Below, piece by piece: positions 26,895 to 37,149 of a stretch of 64,000 nt of DNA. Every line of letters starts with the position of its first letter. Position 1 is the stretch's first letter. The notes below the pieces were generated by a model. It saw only the letters and a program-made list of their open reading frames with translations. It searched no databases and was not told where the DNA came from. Source of the stretch: an uncultured Clostridia bacterium (GTDB lineage Bacteria; Bacillota; Clostridia; TANB77; CAG-465); contig CALWOC010000006.1 of assembly GCA_944383015.1 (NCBI GenBank), positions 1 to 64,000 of the forward strand. The letters run 5' to 3'. Both the position numbers and the translations under genes were made by a program.

Positions 26895-27135
26895 AAAGGA
26901 GACCAAGATTATCTCTTGGTCTTAAGGTTTATATATGAAAAAATAATTATTGTTGTCTTATTAATTACATTAATATAATATAACTAAATTATGTTAGATT
27001 TATGATTATTTTTTGTATTTTAATAGAAAATGGAAACGGAGGACTAATGTCCTCCTTTAGGTTTATATATGAAAAATTATATTTATATAATACTGCTCAA
27101 TTGTGATAGTTTTATGATTATTTTTTGTTGCTTAA
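26895..27135. repeat. Tandem pair of hairpin-bearing units (possible small RNAs)
   Basis: Two units repeat with a period of about 134 bases. Read on the plus strand, each has a GC-richer hairpin (GACCAAGA/TCTTGGTC at 26901-26921; GGAGGAC/GTCCTCC at 27038-27055). Then come TTA(A/G)GGTTTATATATGAAAAA (approximate), a variable middle, and TTTATGATTATTTTTTGT. On the minus strand each hairpin is followed by a pyrimidine/T-rich stretch, like a terminator, so each unit could be a small minus-strand RNA. No convincing ORF fits both units. Confidence 0.55.
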
Positions 27136-27188
27136 GTTAAATGTTCTAACAATAAAAAAAAATAATATACTTGTATAGAGGTGATCTT

Positions 27189-28049
27189 ATGCTTAATATT
27201 TCTGGAAGCGGTGTTGCTCTTGTTACTCCATTTAATAAAGAAAATGAAATTTGCTATGAAAAACTGAATGAACTTATAGAATTTCATATAAAAAATAATA
27301 CTGACTTTATTGTTATATGTGGAACTACTGGAGAGTCTTCTACTCTTTCTGATGATGAAAAAAAAGAACTTATTTCATTTACTGTAAAAAAATGTAAAGG
27401 AAAAATCCCTGTAATTGCAGGGACTGGATCAAATAACACTCAAAAAACAATTGACTTAAGCTTATATGCTAAAGATGTTGGCGTAGATGGTATTCTTGTA
27501 GTAACACCATATTATAACAAATGTAATCAAGAAGGTCTTTATAAGCACTATGAAAAAATTGCAAAAAGTATTTATCCACTTGAAATAATATTATATAATG
27601 TTCCATCAAGAACAGGTGTTGACATATCTTTAAAAACTATTGAAAAACTATCAAAAATTGAAAATATAGTAGCTATTAAAGAAGCAAATCCTTCTCTTGA
27701 AAAAGTTGCTAATATAATAAAAAACACAAAACTAAATAATTTTAATGTATTTTCAGGAAATGATAATTTAACTTACCCTATTATTTCTTTAGGAGGAGCT
27801 GGTGTTATATCTGTATGTGCTAATATAATTCCAAATCAAATGCATTTAATCTGTAAAAATAAAGACTTACATTTATTCTATAAATATTTGGACTTAATGA
27901 ATGATTTATTTATAGATGTAAATCCAATTATGATAAAAGAGGCAATGAACTATCTAAATTTTAACGTTGGTAATGTAAGACTTCCTTTATATAAAACCTC
28001 TAACGAAAAACTTGAAAAAATAAAATCAACAATAGACAAGGTTATTTAA
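27189..28049 (+). CDS. dapA: 4-hydroxy-tetrahydrodipicolinate synthase
   Basis: 286 residues from ATG 27189, 5 bases after GAGGTGA; a TTG upstream is less likely. It is a class I aldolase TIM barrel with GTTGESSTL at the pyruvate site, YNVPSRTG with the catalytic Tyr, and IVAIKEA with the Schiff-base Lys. It condenses pyruvate with aspartate semialdehyde on the path to lysine and diaminopimelate. No lysine riboswitch is evident upstream. Confidence 0.95.
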   Translation: MLNISGSGVALVTPFNKENEICYEKLNELIEFHIKNNTDFIVICGTTGESSTLSDDEKKELISFTVKKCKGKIPVIAGTGSNNTQKTIDLSLYAKDVGVDGILVVTPYYNKCNQEGLYKHYEKIAKSIYPLEIILYNVPSRTGVDISLKTIEKLSKIENIVAIKEANPSLEKVANIIKNTKLNNFNVFSGNDNLTYPIISLGGAGVISVCANIIPNQMHLICKNKDLHLFYKYLDLMNDLFIDVNPIMIKEAMNYLNFNVGNVRLPLYKTSNEKLEKIKSTIDKVI

Positions 28050-28058
28050 CCTTGTCTT
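28032..28058. terminator. Terminator shared by dapA and the DUF4363 gene
   Basis: Stem AGACAAGGTT / AACCTTGTCT, loop ATTT, at the convergent 3' ends. Confidence 0.8.
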
Positions 28059-28437
28059 ATAATACATTATCTATTCTAAGTTCTTGTCTTCTAACTGTGT
28101 GCTCTAAATTGTTTTTTATTTTTTCAATAGCAACAAAACATTCCTCTTTATTTTCATAATCTATATATTCTTTTAGCTCAACCATTGCATCATCTATATC
28201 ATCTATTTCTTCATGTATAATAAACATATTCCATGTATTTTTTAAATTCTCCCATGTTTGCCAAGATTTATCTACCTGATCTTTTGCAAGTACATAATTA
28301 TTATTATCTATTGCATTTTTTATGTAATCCATATCGGATGATAAATATATAGAACTCTTTTCTAGATATTTTATTTCAAAAACACCACCTACTACTAATA
28401 TTATAATACATATAATCATAATAATAACCTGTTTCAT
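28057..28437 (-). CDS. DUF4363 family protein
   Basis: 126 residues: one N-terminal membrane helix (about 3-22), then a helical external domain with the family pattern WQTWENLKNTWN-x-FIIHEEID. It lies one base from the DUF421 gene upstream; DUF421-DUF4363 pairs are common in Clostridia and the two proteins presumably act together at the membrane. The function is unknown. Confidence 0.88.
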   Translation of the reverse strand: MKQVIIMIICIIILVVGGVFEIKYLEKSSIYLSSDMDYIKNAIDNNNYVLAKDQVDKSWQTWENLKNTWNMFIIHEEIDDIDDAMVELKEYIDYENKEECFVAIEKIKNNLEHTVRRQELRIDNVL

Positions 28438-28438
28438 A

Positions 28439-29086
28439 CTACACCTCTTTTTCTTTTAGCTGGTAAGTAAATTTATAATTAGAATCCATTTGACCTACTA
28501 ATATATCCTCTATTTTAACTTTTTTTGCCTTTACTAGTCTTTCTACTTCACCTTTACTTATTCCAATAAGCTCCATATTGCTTTCAGATAACTTACCATC
28601 CTCAATAATATTTACTGGAATTGTCTCAATATTTTTATCTTTAGTAATAACACTTAAATTGCCATTTGTCTCTATTATTGCATATTTTACATCAGATATT
28701 GAAAAAATATCTTTTTCATGAAGCTGAGACATTATATCTGAAACAGTATATTTTTGGCTATTAAATTCCTTTTCTATTATCTTTCCATCTCTTATAATAA
28801 GAACTGGTTTACCACATACTATATCCTGTACTTTATTACTTGAATGATTTAAAAGTAAAAAAATCAAATATGCAAGTAAAAGTGTAATTATAGGAACAAT
28901 ACCGTCAAGTAAAGAAAGTCCTCTAGAAGACATTGGTGCAGATGCTAAGTCTGAAATTACAATAATTATAGCAAGTTCAAATGGCTGAACTTTTGAAAGC
29001 TCTTTTTTTCCCATAAGTCTAATTACTAAAAATACCACACAATATAATATAAGAGCTCTAAAAAAAACAATTAACATTTTTATCAC
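28439..29086 (-). CDS. DUF421 (YetF-type) membrane protein
   Basis: 215 residues: three membrane helices in the first 85 residues (family hallmark RLMGKKELSKVQPFELAI) and a cytoplasmic alpha/beta domain (KPVLIIRDGKI). YetF-type proteins are conserved in spore formers and other Firmicutes, but their activity is unclear. It is the first gene of the pair with DUF4363. Confidence 0.92.
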   Translation of the reverse strand: MIKMLIVFFRALILYCVVFLVIRLMGKKELSKVQPFELAIIIVISDLASAPMSSRGLSLLDGIVPIITLLLAYLIFLLLNHSSNKVQDIVCGKPVLIIRDGKIIEKEFNSQKYTVSDIMSQLHEKDIFSISDVKYAIIETNGNLSVITKDKNIETIPVNIIEDGKLSESNMELIGISKGEVERLVKAKKVKIEDILVGQMDSNYKFTYQLKEKEV

Positions 29087-29151
29087 CTATATATATTTTT
29101 TCATATTTGTTAAATATTATACAAATAATATAAGTAATTAGAGGTGAACTT

Positions 29152-29493
29152 ATGTCAAAAAGATTTAAACAAAATATGATTAGATTTATATTATCTTTAA
29201 GCATTTTTATATTTACTGTTTTTTTAACACCTAACTTTAATATATCAAATATTTATATATTATTTATATCTGCTTTTTTCGTATTAATTCTTGACTATTT
29301 AGTATCAACAGTTACAGGAATTCATGACTATCCACTAGGAAGAGGTGTTGTTGGATTTTTTAGCTGTATTGTTATTTTATATGCAACACAATTTTTTATA
29401 TCTGGATATTATATATCCGTTATATCCAGTATAATTGCAGCTATTATATATTCAGCTGTAGATTATATGCTAGATAACACAAAAATGGAATAG
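29152..29493 (+). CDS. Four-helix membrane protein, phage holin 4 superfamily (YvlD-like)
   Basis: 113 residues with four membrane segments and the PF04020 pattern LDYLVSTVTG..PLGRGVVGF..QF-x4-Y. Despite the family name, chromosomal members are not phage holins, and nothing phage-like surrounds it. It is divergent from DUF421, with GAGGTGA before ATG. Confidence 0.8.
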   Translation: MSKRFKQNMIRFILSLSIFIFTVFLTPNFNISNIYILFISAFFVLILDYLVSTVTGIHDYPLGRGVVGFFSCIVILYATQFFISGYYISVISSIIAAIIYSAVDYMLDNTKME

Positions 29494-29520
29494 AACTTAA
29501 TTCTATTCCATTTTTAATTA
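29482..29520. terminator. Bidirectional terminator
   Basis: Stem AATGGAATAGAA / TTCTATTCCATT with a T run, between convergent genes at 29493 and 29531. Confidence 0.85.
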
Positions 29521-29530
29521 AATTTATATA

Positions 29531-31564
29531 TTAATGTAAAACAACATCAATTGTAAGAAGTTTTTCTATATCACTATCTGTTACAATACCATCATCATCA
29601 TCAATTTCTACAGAATATACATACTCATCAGTTATTGGTAGATAATAATATGTTTGCACACTTGTATAACTATAACTTCCTGTTCCATAAGTGTATGAAA
29701 ATACTCTTTTATAATATGTATTTCCCGCAATTTCAACTTCTTCTCTGTCTGTAACCTTAACGTCACGATATCCGTCTTCTTCTGTATAATATTCAGCTAA
29801 AGATGTAATACTATCTTCATATTCTTCTAATGTATCCCAATTAACATCAACATCAATATATGCTGTGCTTTTAGTATTATGTTGTTTAGAAAAGCTTTGA
29901 TAAGAAAGACCTGCATACTCTTCTTCAAGTGAATTTGGTACATTAAATATTACTGTATCATCATCGTATGATTGTACAAAGCTTTGACCTTGTTTTAGTG
30001 TTATACCTGCTGGAACATCTCTGTCATCTGTATAATCTGAACCTCCTAAAGAACCATCTAAATTAAGTCCATATGCAGATAACACTTCATATAATTTAGA
30101 ATTTTGATAGTTTTCTGCAATTTTTTCCATATCTTCTTGTGTCATTTCTTCATAAGCAACAGAATTATTAGTATCCATTACTTCTATTCCTTTATCATAT
30201 TGTGCAGTAGCTAGTATTTTAAAGTCTATTGTACCTGCATCAGGAATATTTACTGAAACAAGCATATCTTTTTCAGTGTCTGTCGATTTATTAACAGTAA
30301 TTATTGCACTTAGAATATCTTGTGTTTCTCCATAATTTGTTGCTTTTAAATTTAATTCATATACATTTTTTTCTGTATTTATTAATTCAAAAATTGCTTC
30401 TGTTGAAGAATCATCAATAACAACAGCAATACCTACAAATTTATTTGTAAGACCTGATGTATAATAATGTATAGCAATTGTTCCATCTACGTAAGATAAT
30501 TCATCTAATGAGTCAATAAACATATCTAAACTTGCTATTATTTCATCTCTATTTGCATATAAATCTAAAAACTCATTATCTAATTTTAGACTATTTGCAG
30601 CATTTTCAAGTGCAGTTTTAAACTCTTCTACTGTAAGAGTTAATGTATTATCTTTAACTTTTTTGTCTTTTCCATTAATATTTACTGTTACATTTTCTTT
30701 AGTAAACTTCTCTTTTGCTAAGTTGTTATTAATTGCATCTGATATTTTGTTTGCAGCCTTCTTTTGAGCTGATTTATTTACTGATTCACTTTGAGCAAAT
30801 ATTTCATTTAATGTTTCTTTATATTCTTCAGGAACATCAAGTTTAATATTTTTATCATACAAATTACTTTCATTTACATATATTGCATTGTTATTTGCAT
30901 CAAGCATTGCTTTTGCTGCAATATAAGAATCAGAATTTTGATCTAGATTTAGTCCAAATACCATTTGCTTTGTTGCTATATCATATTGTGCATTTACATT
31001 TACTTTTAAACCATTAATAGCATCTTTAAGTTCATCTATAGTTGTAGTCATTTCTACTGTACTAGTAATATTAGCACTTGAAGCAGTACTTGCATCACCA
31101 GTATATAAACTAGACAAAGCAGAATCAATAAAATCTTTATATAGCTTTTCTGGACTCTTTGTTGTAAATACCAAAGCTAAAATAACAATTAATATAATAG
31201 CTATTGCTATTATTCCTAAAACTAACATAGTTATTACACTATGTCTCTTCTTATTTTGAGAATTACTATTATTTTTATTATCTTCTTTTTTTACTTCATT
31301 AGTCTTTACTTCTGTTACTGTATTTTCTTTAACAACTTCATTTGTTTTTTCTTTTACTACTTCCTTTTCTACCTCTTTTACTTCATTTACTGACTCTTGT
31401 ACTTTTTCTTGCTCTTCTTGTTGTGAAGATTCTTCAGGTTTAACATTTTCTTCTGGAGCCACTGTTTCTTGTTCTACATTCTCTTCCTTTTTTACTGGTT
31501 CACCACAAAATGGACAGAATGCATTAGTATCCTCAATTTCTTGATTACATTTAGAACACTTCAT
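29531..31564 (-). CDS. Zinc-ribbon membrane protein with large external domain
   Basis: 677 residues. The N-terminal zinc ribbon has C3, C6, C17 and C20. A long Glu/Lys/Val-rich linker (about 25-105) leads to one membrane helix (about 110-135). An external region of about 540 residues follows, rich in Thr/Ser/Asp. Zinc-ribbon-plus-TM proteins are common in gut Clostridia with unknown roles. The ribbon is cytoplasmic and the large part faces outward. There is no sortase signal. Confidence 0.8.
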   Translation of the reverse strand: MKCSKCNQEIEDTNAFCPFCGEPVKKEENVEQETVAPEENVKPEESSQQEEQEKVQESVNEVKEVEKEVVKEKTNEVVKENTVTEVKTNEVKKEDNKNNSNSQNKKRHSVITMLVLGIIAIAIILIVILALVFTTKSPEKLYKDFIDSALSSLYTGDASTASSANITSTVEMTTTIDELKDAINGLKVNVNAQYDIATKQMVFGLNLDQNSDSYIAAKAMLDANNNAIYVNESNLYDKNIKLDVPEEYKETLNEIFAQSESVNKSAQKKAANKISDAINNNLAKEKFTKENVTVNINGKDKKVKDNTLTLTVEEFKTALENAANSLKLDNEFLDLYANRDEIIASLDMFIDSLDELSYVDGTIAIHYYTSGLTNKFVGIAVVIDDSSTEAIFELINTEKNVYELNLKATNYGETQDILSAIITVNKSTDTEKDMLVSVNIPDAGTIDFKILATAQYDKGIEVMDTNNSVAYEEMTQEDMEKIAENYQNSKLYEVLSAYGLNLDGSLGGSDYTDDRDVPAGITLKQGQSFVQSYDDDTVIFNVPNSLEEEYAGLSYQSFSKQHNTKSTAYIDVDVNWDTLEEYEDSITSLAEYYTEEDGYRDVKVTDREEVEIAGNTYYKRVFSYTYGTGSYSYTSVQTYYYLPITDEYVYSVEIDDDDGIVTDSDIEKLLTIDVVLH

Positions 31565-31664
31565 TAAATTTCCTCCTTTTTTTTCATATATTACTTGTAG
31601 TAACTAACATTATGATATAATAAATAGTCAAAAAAGTAAATAGAATAAATTTTTTTAACAAAAA

Positions 31665-33992
31665 TTATATAATATTATTTCTAATATGTGACAATTTTCT
31701 ATTTAATCCTTCTTTTTCTAATTTATGTGATTTTAAAATTTTCATGACACAATCAATATTATTACACACAATATCATATCTTTCCCCATATGTATCTTCA
31801 ATATAATATCCTTTAGCCGTACAAGGAGCAAAGCATATAGAATCTTTGTTCCTATTTGCCACAAAAGATCCTAAAATACAATATCTAGACGTCATAGCAC
31901 TTACATAGTCATCTACCAACTCAACATTTACATACTCATACATTTTATTTATCTGCTCATTATCTGCATCAAAATCTGGAGTTATAATATCAAAGCCTAA
32001 ATTTTTAAATAAATTTGCACTATAACAATTATTTATATTTAAAGAATAATCTGCAATTAAAATAAAATCATATTTTTTCTTCAATTTTAAAACCAAATCT
32101 ATATATCTGGTAGTACCAAGTATTATAACCTTTACACCTTCTTGTAATAATTTTTCCAAATTATTTTTTACATATTTATCTAAATTCCCTATAACAAAAT
32201 TTGGTATATTAACACCAAGAATATATTTTGAATACTTATGTAATATATCATTTTCATTTTTTACATAATCATATATTTGAAAATCAATTCTTTCAAGTTT
32301 TCGATTGTATTTATCTAAGTAATACTTATCATAATTAATAGTACTATCATATTTATATACAGATAGTATATTAACAGGCATATCAATACTTTTTATTTTT
32401 TCTATTTTATATAAATCTAATGTATCATCTAGTCTAGTTTTTATACCTGCAATATCATTTCTTATTTTAAATTTTTCTTCCAATTTTAGTACAAAATTTC
32501 TTCTAATTTCATTTAACTCAGATACTCTTAAAAATACTCCCTTATCTATAAATCCAACCACCTTATTGAATTTAATACCTGTATCTTGAGTCTTAGAAAA
32601 AATATTGTACAAATCATCTAAAGAAAGTTCTCTATTTATTGCTTCTTCAGGAACAACATTTGTGTTATATGTATACATTTGATCATTTACTATTGTACTT
32701 AAAGTAACAGGAGATTCTTTTTTTATTGAAACATTTAAAACAAGATTTCTTTGTCGAATATTTTTTTGAATGTATTTGTTTTGAATATCAAGTTTTAACT
32801 TATATCTAGATGTTTTATATATTTTATCACCATTTAATATATATTCTTCTTTAAGATCTCCTAAATAAACTATATCTCCCTTTTTACATTCTTTATTTAA
32901 AAGTTTCATATTACTATCTTTAATACAAGTTACTATTGTAGATGCAACACCTTTTTTAGAATGAACTTCTATACCATCATGTAAATCAATACTATCTTCG
33001 AGTTTTACCTTAATATAATTACCTTTTTTAGATATTACTTCACCCAAATACATCCCAGTGTTTTTAGGTGAATTTTCAGTTATACTATCTCTATATTCTA
33101 TTCCATTTAAATAGCCATAACTTTTTCCGCTTCTATTAAACATTTGAAGCATGTTTTTCTCATCTTGACTTTCAATTTCAATTTTGTTTTCCATTAAATA
33201 CATATCTATATATTTTCTATATGTGCTTACAACTAAAGCTACATATTCTGGTGTTTTGTTTCTGCCTTCTATTTTTAAAGAAGTAATATTGCTACTAATA
33301 ATTTTATCTAATAAATCTAAACCATATATATCTTTTTTACTTAATATATATGTTCTTGGAGAAACTTTTTGATTGTCTTTATACAATGTATATCTCATTC
33401 TACAAGGTTGTGCACAGGCCCCCCTGTTTGCACTTCTTGTACCTATAGCAAGACTTAGTAAACATTGTCCTGAAACACTAACACATAGTGCTCCGTGAAT
33501 AAAAGTCTCTATTTCTACATCTGTATTATCTGTTATATATTTAATCTCTTCTAGCGTTAATTCTCTTGCAAGTACTACCCTTTTAAATCCTAGACTCTTT
33601 AAAAAATTAACTTGCTCTAAAGAATATGCACTCATCTGAGTACTAGCATGAAGATGTAAATTAGGAATAAGATTATGTATAATATTTGCAAGGCCAATAT
33701 CTTGTAATATAACAGCATCAAGACCTGCTTCATATAATTTAATAAGCATTTCCATTGCCTCTTTTATTTCAGTATCTTGTAAAAGAGTATTTAAAGTCAG
33801 ATATACTTTTACACCTCTTACATGAGCATAATCTATACAATCTATATATGATTTCAGAGTAAAATTTTTAGCCATAACTCTTGCATTATGTTTGCCAAGC
33901 CCCATATAAACAGCATCTGCTCCTGCATTTACAGCAGCCTTAAAGCTCTCTTCATTTCCCGCTGGTGCAAGTAATTCTATATTTTTATTCAT
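31665..33992 (-). CDS. Peptidase U32 family protein, RlhA-like
   Basis: 775 residues. The U32 domain (LLAPAGNEESFKAAVNAGAD at the start; FIHGALCVSVSGQCLLS; GACAQPCRMRY with clustered Cys; LKIEGRNKTPEYVA) is followed by a DUF3656-type C-terminal region. This two-part form matches RlhA, which is needed for 5-hydroxylation of a 23S rRNA cytidine; related short forms (TrhP) hydroxylate tRNA. It is probably RNA-modifying, not a protease. Confidence 0.87.
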   Translation of the reverse strand: MNKNIELLAPAGNEESFKAAVNAGADAVYMGLGKHNARVMAKNFTLKSYIDCIDYAHVRGVKVYLTLNTLLQDTEIKEAMEMLIKLYEAGLDAVILQDIGLANIIHNLIPNLHLHASTQMSAYSLEQVNFLKSLGFKRVVLARELTLEEIKYITDNTDVEIETFIHGALCVSVSGQCLLSLAIGTRSANRGACAQPCRMRYTLYKDNQKVSPRTYILSKKDIYGLDLLDKIISSNITSLKIEGRNKTPEYVALVVSTYRKYIDMYLMENKIEIESQDEKNMLQMFNRSGKSYGYLNGIEYRDSITENSPKNTGMYLGEVISKKGNYIKVKLEDSIDLHDGIEVHSKKGVASTIVTCIKDSNMKLLNKECKKGDIVYLGDLKEEYILNGDKIYKTSRYKLKLDIQNKYIQKNIRQRNLVLNVSIKKESPVTLSTIVNDQMYTYNTNVVPEEAINRELSLDDLYNIFSKTQDTGIKFNKVVGFIDKGVFLRVSELNEIRRNFVLKLEEKFKIRNDIAGIKTRLDDTLDLYKIEKIKSIDMPVNILSVYKYDSTINYDKYYLDKYNRKLERIDFQIYDYVKNENDILHKYSKYILGVNIPNFVIGNLDKYVKNNLEKLLQEGVKVIILGTTRYIDLVLKLKKKYDFILIADYSLNINNCYSANLFKNLGFDIITPDFDADNEQINKMYEYVNVELVDDYVSAMTSRYCILGSFVANRNKDSICFAPCTAKGYYIEDTYGERYDIVCNNIDCVMKILKSHKLEKEGLNRKLSHIRNNII

Positions 33993-34057
33993 AAAAAATC
34001 TCCTTACTTTATTTTTTATATTATAAATTATATCATTTTACGAAAATTGTGTAAAGA

Positions 34058-34093
34058 AAAAAAAGCGTGGTAATTATATTACCACACCTCATT
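34058..34093 (-). terminator. Terminator of rlmB
   Basis: Stem GTGGTAAT / ATTACCAC followed by GCTTTTTTTT on the minus strand. Confidence 0.88.
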
Positions 34094-34843
34094 CTAATTA
34101 TTTTTTAAATTTTTTTGTCTTACAATCTCATACATACTAATAGCTGCAGAAACAGAAGCATTAAGTGATTCTATATGTCCTACCATAGGAATTTTTATTA
34201 TAAAATCACAGTTTTGTAAAACAAGCTTTGATATTCCAGAGCCTTCATTTCCAACAACAAGACCAATTGGTCCACTTAAATCTGTATTATATATATCTGA
34301 TGCTCCATCCATATCAAGACCATAAATCCATAATCCCTGCTTTTTTAAATATTTTATACTTTCGGTTATATTAGTAACCCTTGCAATTTTTACATAATTA
34401 CAAGCACCTGCTGCAACTTTTTCAACTGTTTCTGTTACTTGTGCGGCATTTCTTTTTTGAATAATTACCCCATGTGCACCAAGACATTCAGCACTTCTTA
34501 CTATAGCTCCTAAATTCTGTGGATCTTCGATTTTATCTAATATGATTATAAAAGGGGGTTCTTTTTTATTATTAGCTTCTTCCAGAATATCATCTATAGT
34601 ATAATAATTATAATCTGTAACAGAAGCTACAATGCCTTGTGAATTTTTTAATTTTTCATTTTCTAATGTAATCATTCTATCTAATTTTACTTTATCTGCC
34701 TCAACAACCACAATTTTGTTTTCTCTTGCTTTTTGTATAACTTGGTATACCTCTTTATTTCCTTTTTGTGCGTATATCTTATTAATTGTCTTACCAGAAA
34801 CTATTGCTTCAGTCACTGGATTTATGCCATATATTAAACTCAT
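34094..34843 (-). CDS. rlmB: 23S rRNA 2'-O-ribose methyltransferase, TrmH/RlmB family
   Basis: 249 residues. The N-terminal L30e-like substrate domain starts YGINPVTEAI. The SPOUT domain has motif 1 NLGAIVRSAE, motif 2 VVGNEGSGIS and motif 3 SLNASVSAAI. It probably methylates G2251 of 23S rRNA. It starts 24 bases after the second dockerin-CAP gene with no terminator between, so it may be cotranscribed with the surface operon. Confidence 0.92.
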   Translation of the reverse strand: MSLIYGINPVTEAIVSGKTINKIYAQKGNKEVYQVIQKARENKIVVVEADKVKLDRMITLENEKLKNSQGIVASVTDYNYYTIDDILEEANNKKEPPFIIILDKIEDPQNLGAIVRSAECLGAHGVIIQKRNAAQVTETVEKVAAGACNYVKIARVTNITESIKYLKKQGLWIYGLDMDGASDIYNTDLSGPIGLVVGNEGSGISKLVLQNCDFIIKIPMVGHIESLNASVSAAISMYEIVRQKNLKNN

Positions 34844-34867
34844 TTAAAAACTTCTCCTTTTGCTTTT

Positions 34868-37135
34868 TTATTTTCCATATTTATATACATCAAGTATAAG
34901 TGCTGCATCATTTGCATTTATTACGCCATCTTCATTCATATCCCCTATTTTCATGTCTTCATCTGTTGCATTACCATATTTATATAAATCTAATGCTACT
35001 GCAGCATCATTTGCATTTACTGCTCCATTTCTATCTAAATCTCCCTTTAAAAATTCACCTGGATTTATAGGTTCATCTGGATCTGTTGTTTCTCCTTTTA
35101 CGACAACAGTAATAGTTTTACTAAATCCAGTTGAACTACAGCTTGTAACAGTTATAGTTGCTGTACCAGCAGATTTTGCATATATAGTACCATCCTGTCT
35201 TACTGAAGCTATACTATCATCTGAAGATGTATATCTTAACATTTTATTTGTAGCATCTGAAGGACAGACTGTAGCATCAATTGATATACTTTCTTCTGGT
35301 AATAATTCAACGTTTGTCTCACTTAACTCAATATCCGTTACTCCAGTTTCATTAATTTGAGTCATACTCATAAATACACTTCTGTATGTATAATCTATTT
35401 TTTCTCCAGTTGCTTTATTTGTTACATTATGTAATGTTATTTCAAAAACATCTCCACTCTCATATGCAATTGTATCATCTCTAAATGTTACTAAATCAGA
35501 GCCAGTAACTTGCAAAAATTTACCTGAATTATTTTTATTTTCTTTATTTATTTCATATGTTTTCCCTGAATTTAAGCATTTTATTGTTACTTCAGTATCA
35601 GAAGAAACACTATAATTTTTATAAAAACGAGCAGTCCAATTTCCGATTCCATTATAAGCTAAGTCCATAGTAAATATTCCATTACTTGGCCAAGCTACAA
35701 GTTCATTTGTATAATCTTCAAAACCAGAAAACTTATGAACACCTTGCCATCCAAGAGACAGACCAGAACCTACAGCACCTGCTCCCCATTCGGTAGCAGA
35801 TGGATCAAGTAAGTTATATCTGTGACCACATTCAATAGGATCACCATATCCATCATTTAATGCAGATACTATACTTGTTTGAATATCACCTGTATATAGA
35901 TTTTCTGTCATATAGCTTTGTGCTTTATTAAAGAATTCATCATCTACACCCTCTGGTTGCTCAGGAAAATGACCAGAAGTATATCCATTAATATTGTTGT
36001 ATACTACTAAAGCTGCCTTATGCTGAGCCGCATCAGCTATATCCTGATTTAACTCAAGCTCGTGTAACCCTAAACCTGCTCTTGCTAAATTAATATAATC
36101 TGTTACCATAAGTAATGCCATATCTGACCATTTACCTGCAACAAGTGGTAACTCTTCATATTGTGGTTCAATATCATAATTTCTTGTAATTGCTTGTCCG
36201 TGCTGATTATATTCCTCATATTTAGCTTTTACAGCATCTAATAATGTTATCTCATTATCTGTTAAACTAACAGTCTCTTTTTGTTCCATAAATTCTGGAT
36301 CAACAAATACTATTGTAGTAAAATATTTAAATGTATCCTCATCAAGTAATTTCATATCATAAAATATATATTTATAATTATCAGCTCTTGTATGATTTTC
36401 TGTACTTCTACCAAGCATTAATGGATTTGGAAGCTCAAAATTACAAAAATCTGTTCTAGATAAAACTAATGATATATATTTGCTTTTTCCAGTATCATTA
36501 CCTAGATTATATAAATCTGTACCATTATCTTTTAACTCTTCATTCATATAAAATATATCTTCATCTATATATGTTTGAGGAAAATCATAGTTATGTTTCT
36601 TAGCTAAAATCTTACTAACTATTAATGAGCTCTTTTGTAGATTATATAGATAATCTGATGAACTTATAAAAATTGTTTTATATGTTTGCACATCTGAAGA
36701 TGTAACATTATATTCATACACACCATTTACTTTTTCATCTTCATCATAAATGGCAGTACCAGACATATATGACACAACTGATGAATATTCATCACCTTGT
36801 GCATATCTTTTAGACATAAAGTCTCCATTAATGCAGCCAAATCCCTTTATCTTGCCACTGCTATCTGTCTCTATATGTAACATCCATGTATATTCATCAT
36901 CATAATATGTATATGCATTACCCCCAAAAGGAGACGCATATTCAATTCTAGGCTGTCCAAATTCACTATTTATTTGATCAATTGTAGTATCTTTTTCTAT
37001 TATATAATCTTTAAATTTTAGGAGCTCATTTGAGTTTAAGGTACTTGCAGCTTTTACCTGTTGCTTTGACATTAATGCAAAACAGACAAATAACATACAT
37101 ACAAGTATACATTTTATATCTTTTTGTATTTTCAT
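34868..37135 (-). CDS. Secreted CAP-domain protein with Ig-like domain and C-terminal dockerin
   Basis: 755 residues. A signal peptide (1-30) precedes a CAP-associated N-terminal region (about 40-330; FGGNAYTYYDDEYTWMLHIE). The CAP/SCP domain (about 340-470) has GHFPEQPEG and CGHRYNLLDPS. A CAP-following domain runs to about 595, a Big2 Ig-like domain spans 598-681, and a type I-like dockerin ends the protein (697-755). The dockerin has two calcium loops, DLDRNGAVNANDA and DMNEDGVINANDA, each followed by LDLYKYG or LDVYKYG. It would dock on a cohesin; the gene two places upstream encodes a cohesin-like wall protein. CAP proteins are not usual dockerin cargo. Confidence 0.88.
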   Translation of the reverse strand: MKIQKDIKCILVCMLFVCFALMSKQQVKAASTLNSNELLKFKDYIIEKDTTIDQINSEFGQPRIEYASPFGGNAYTYYDDEYTWMLHIETDSSGKIKGFGCINGDFMSKRYAQGDEYSSVVSYMSGTAIYDEDEKVNGVYEYNVTSSDVQTYKTIFISSSDYLYNLQKSSLIVSKILAKKHNYDFPQTYIDEDIFYMNEELKDNGTDLYNLGNDTGKSKYISLVLSRTDFCNFELPNPLMLGRSTENHTRADNYKYIFYDMKLLDEDTFKYFTTIVFVDPEFMEQKETVSLTDNEITLLDAVKAKYEEYNQHGQAITRNYDIEPQYEELPLVAGKWSDMALLMVTDYINLARAGLGLHELELNQDIADAAQHKAALVVYNNINGYTSGHFPEQPEGVDDEFFNKAQSYMTENLYTGDIQTSIVSALNDGYGDPIECGHRYNLLDPSATEWGAGAVGSGLSLGWQGVHKFSGFEDYTNELVAWPSNGIFTMDLAYNGIGNWTARFYKNYSVSSDTEVTIKCLNSGKTYEINKENKNNSGKFLQVTGSDLVTFRDDTIAYESGDVFEITLHNVTNKATGEKIDYTYRSVFMSMTQINETGVTDIELSETNVELLPEESISIDATVCPSDATNKMLRYTSSDDSIASVRQDGTIYAKSAGTATITVTSCSSTGFSKTITVVVKGETTDPDEPINPGEFLKGDLDRNGAVNANDAAVALDLYKYGNATDEDMKIGDMNEDGVINANDAALILDVYKYGK

Positions 37136-37149
37136 TTATATTCACCCTA

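Noticed and set aside
27069-27140. A 23-codon ORF within the tandem hairpin units
   Set aside because: The other unit has only MKK-stop at the same place, and no good RBS precedes it.
29152-29493. Phage holin, implying a prophage
   Set aside because: The family name is misleading; chromosomal relatives are widespread and no phage genes flank it.
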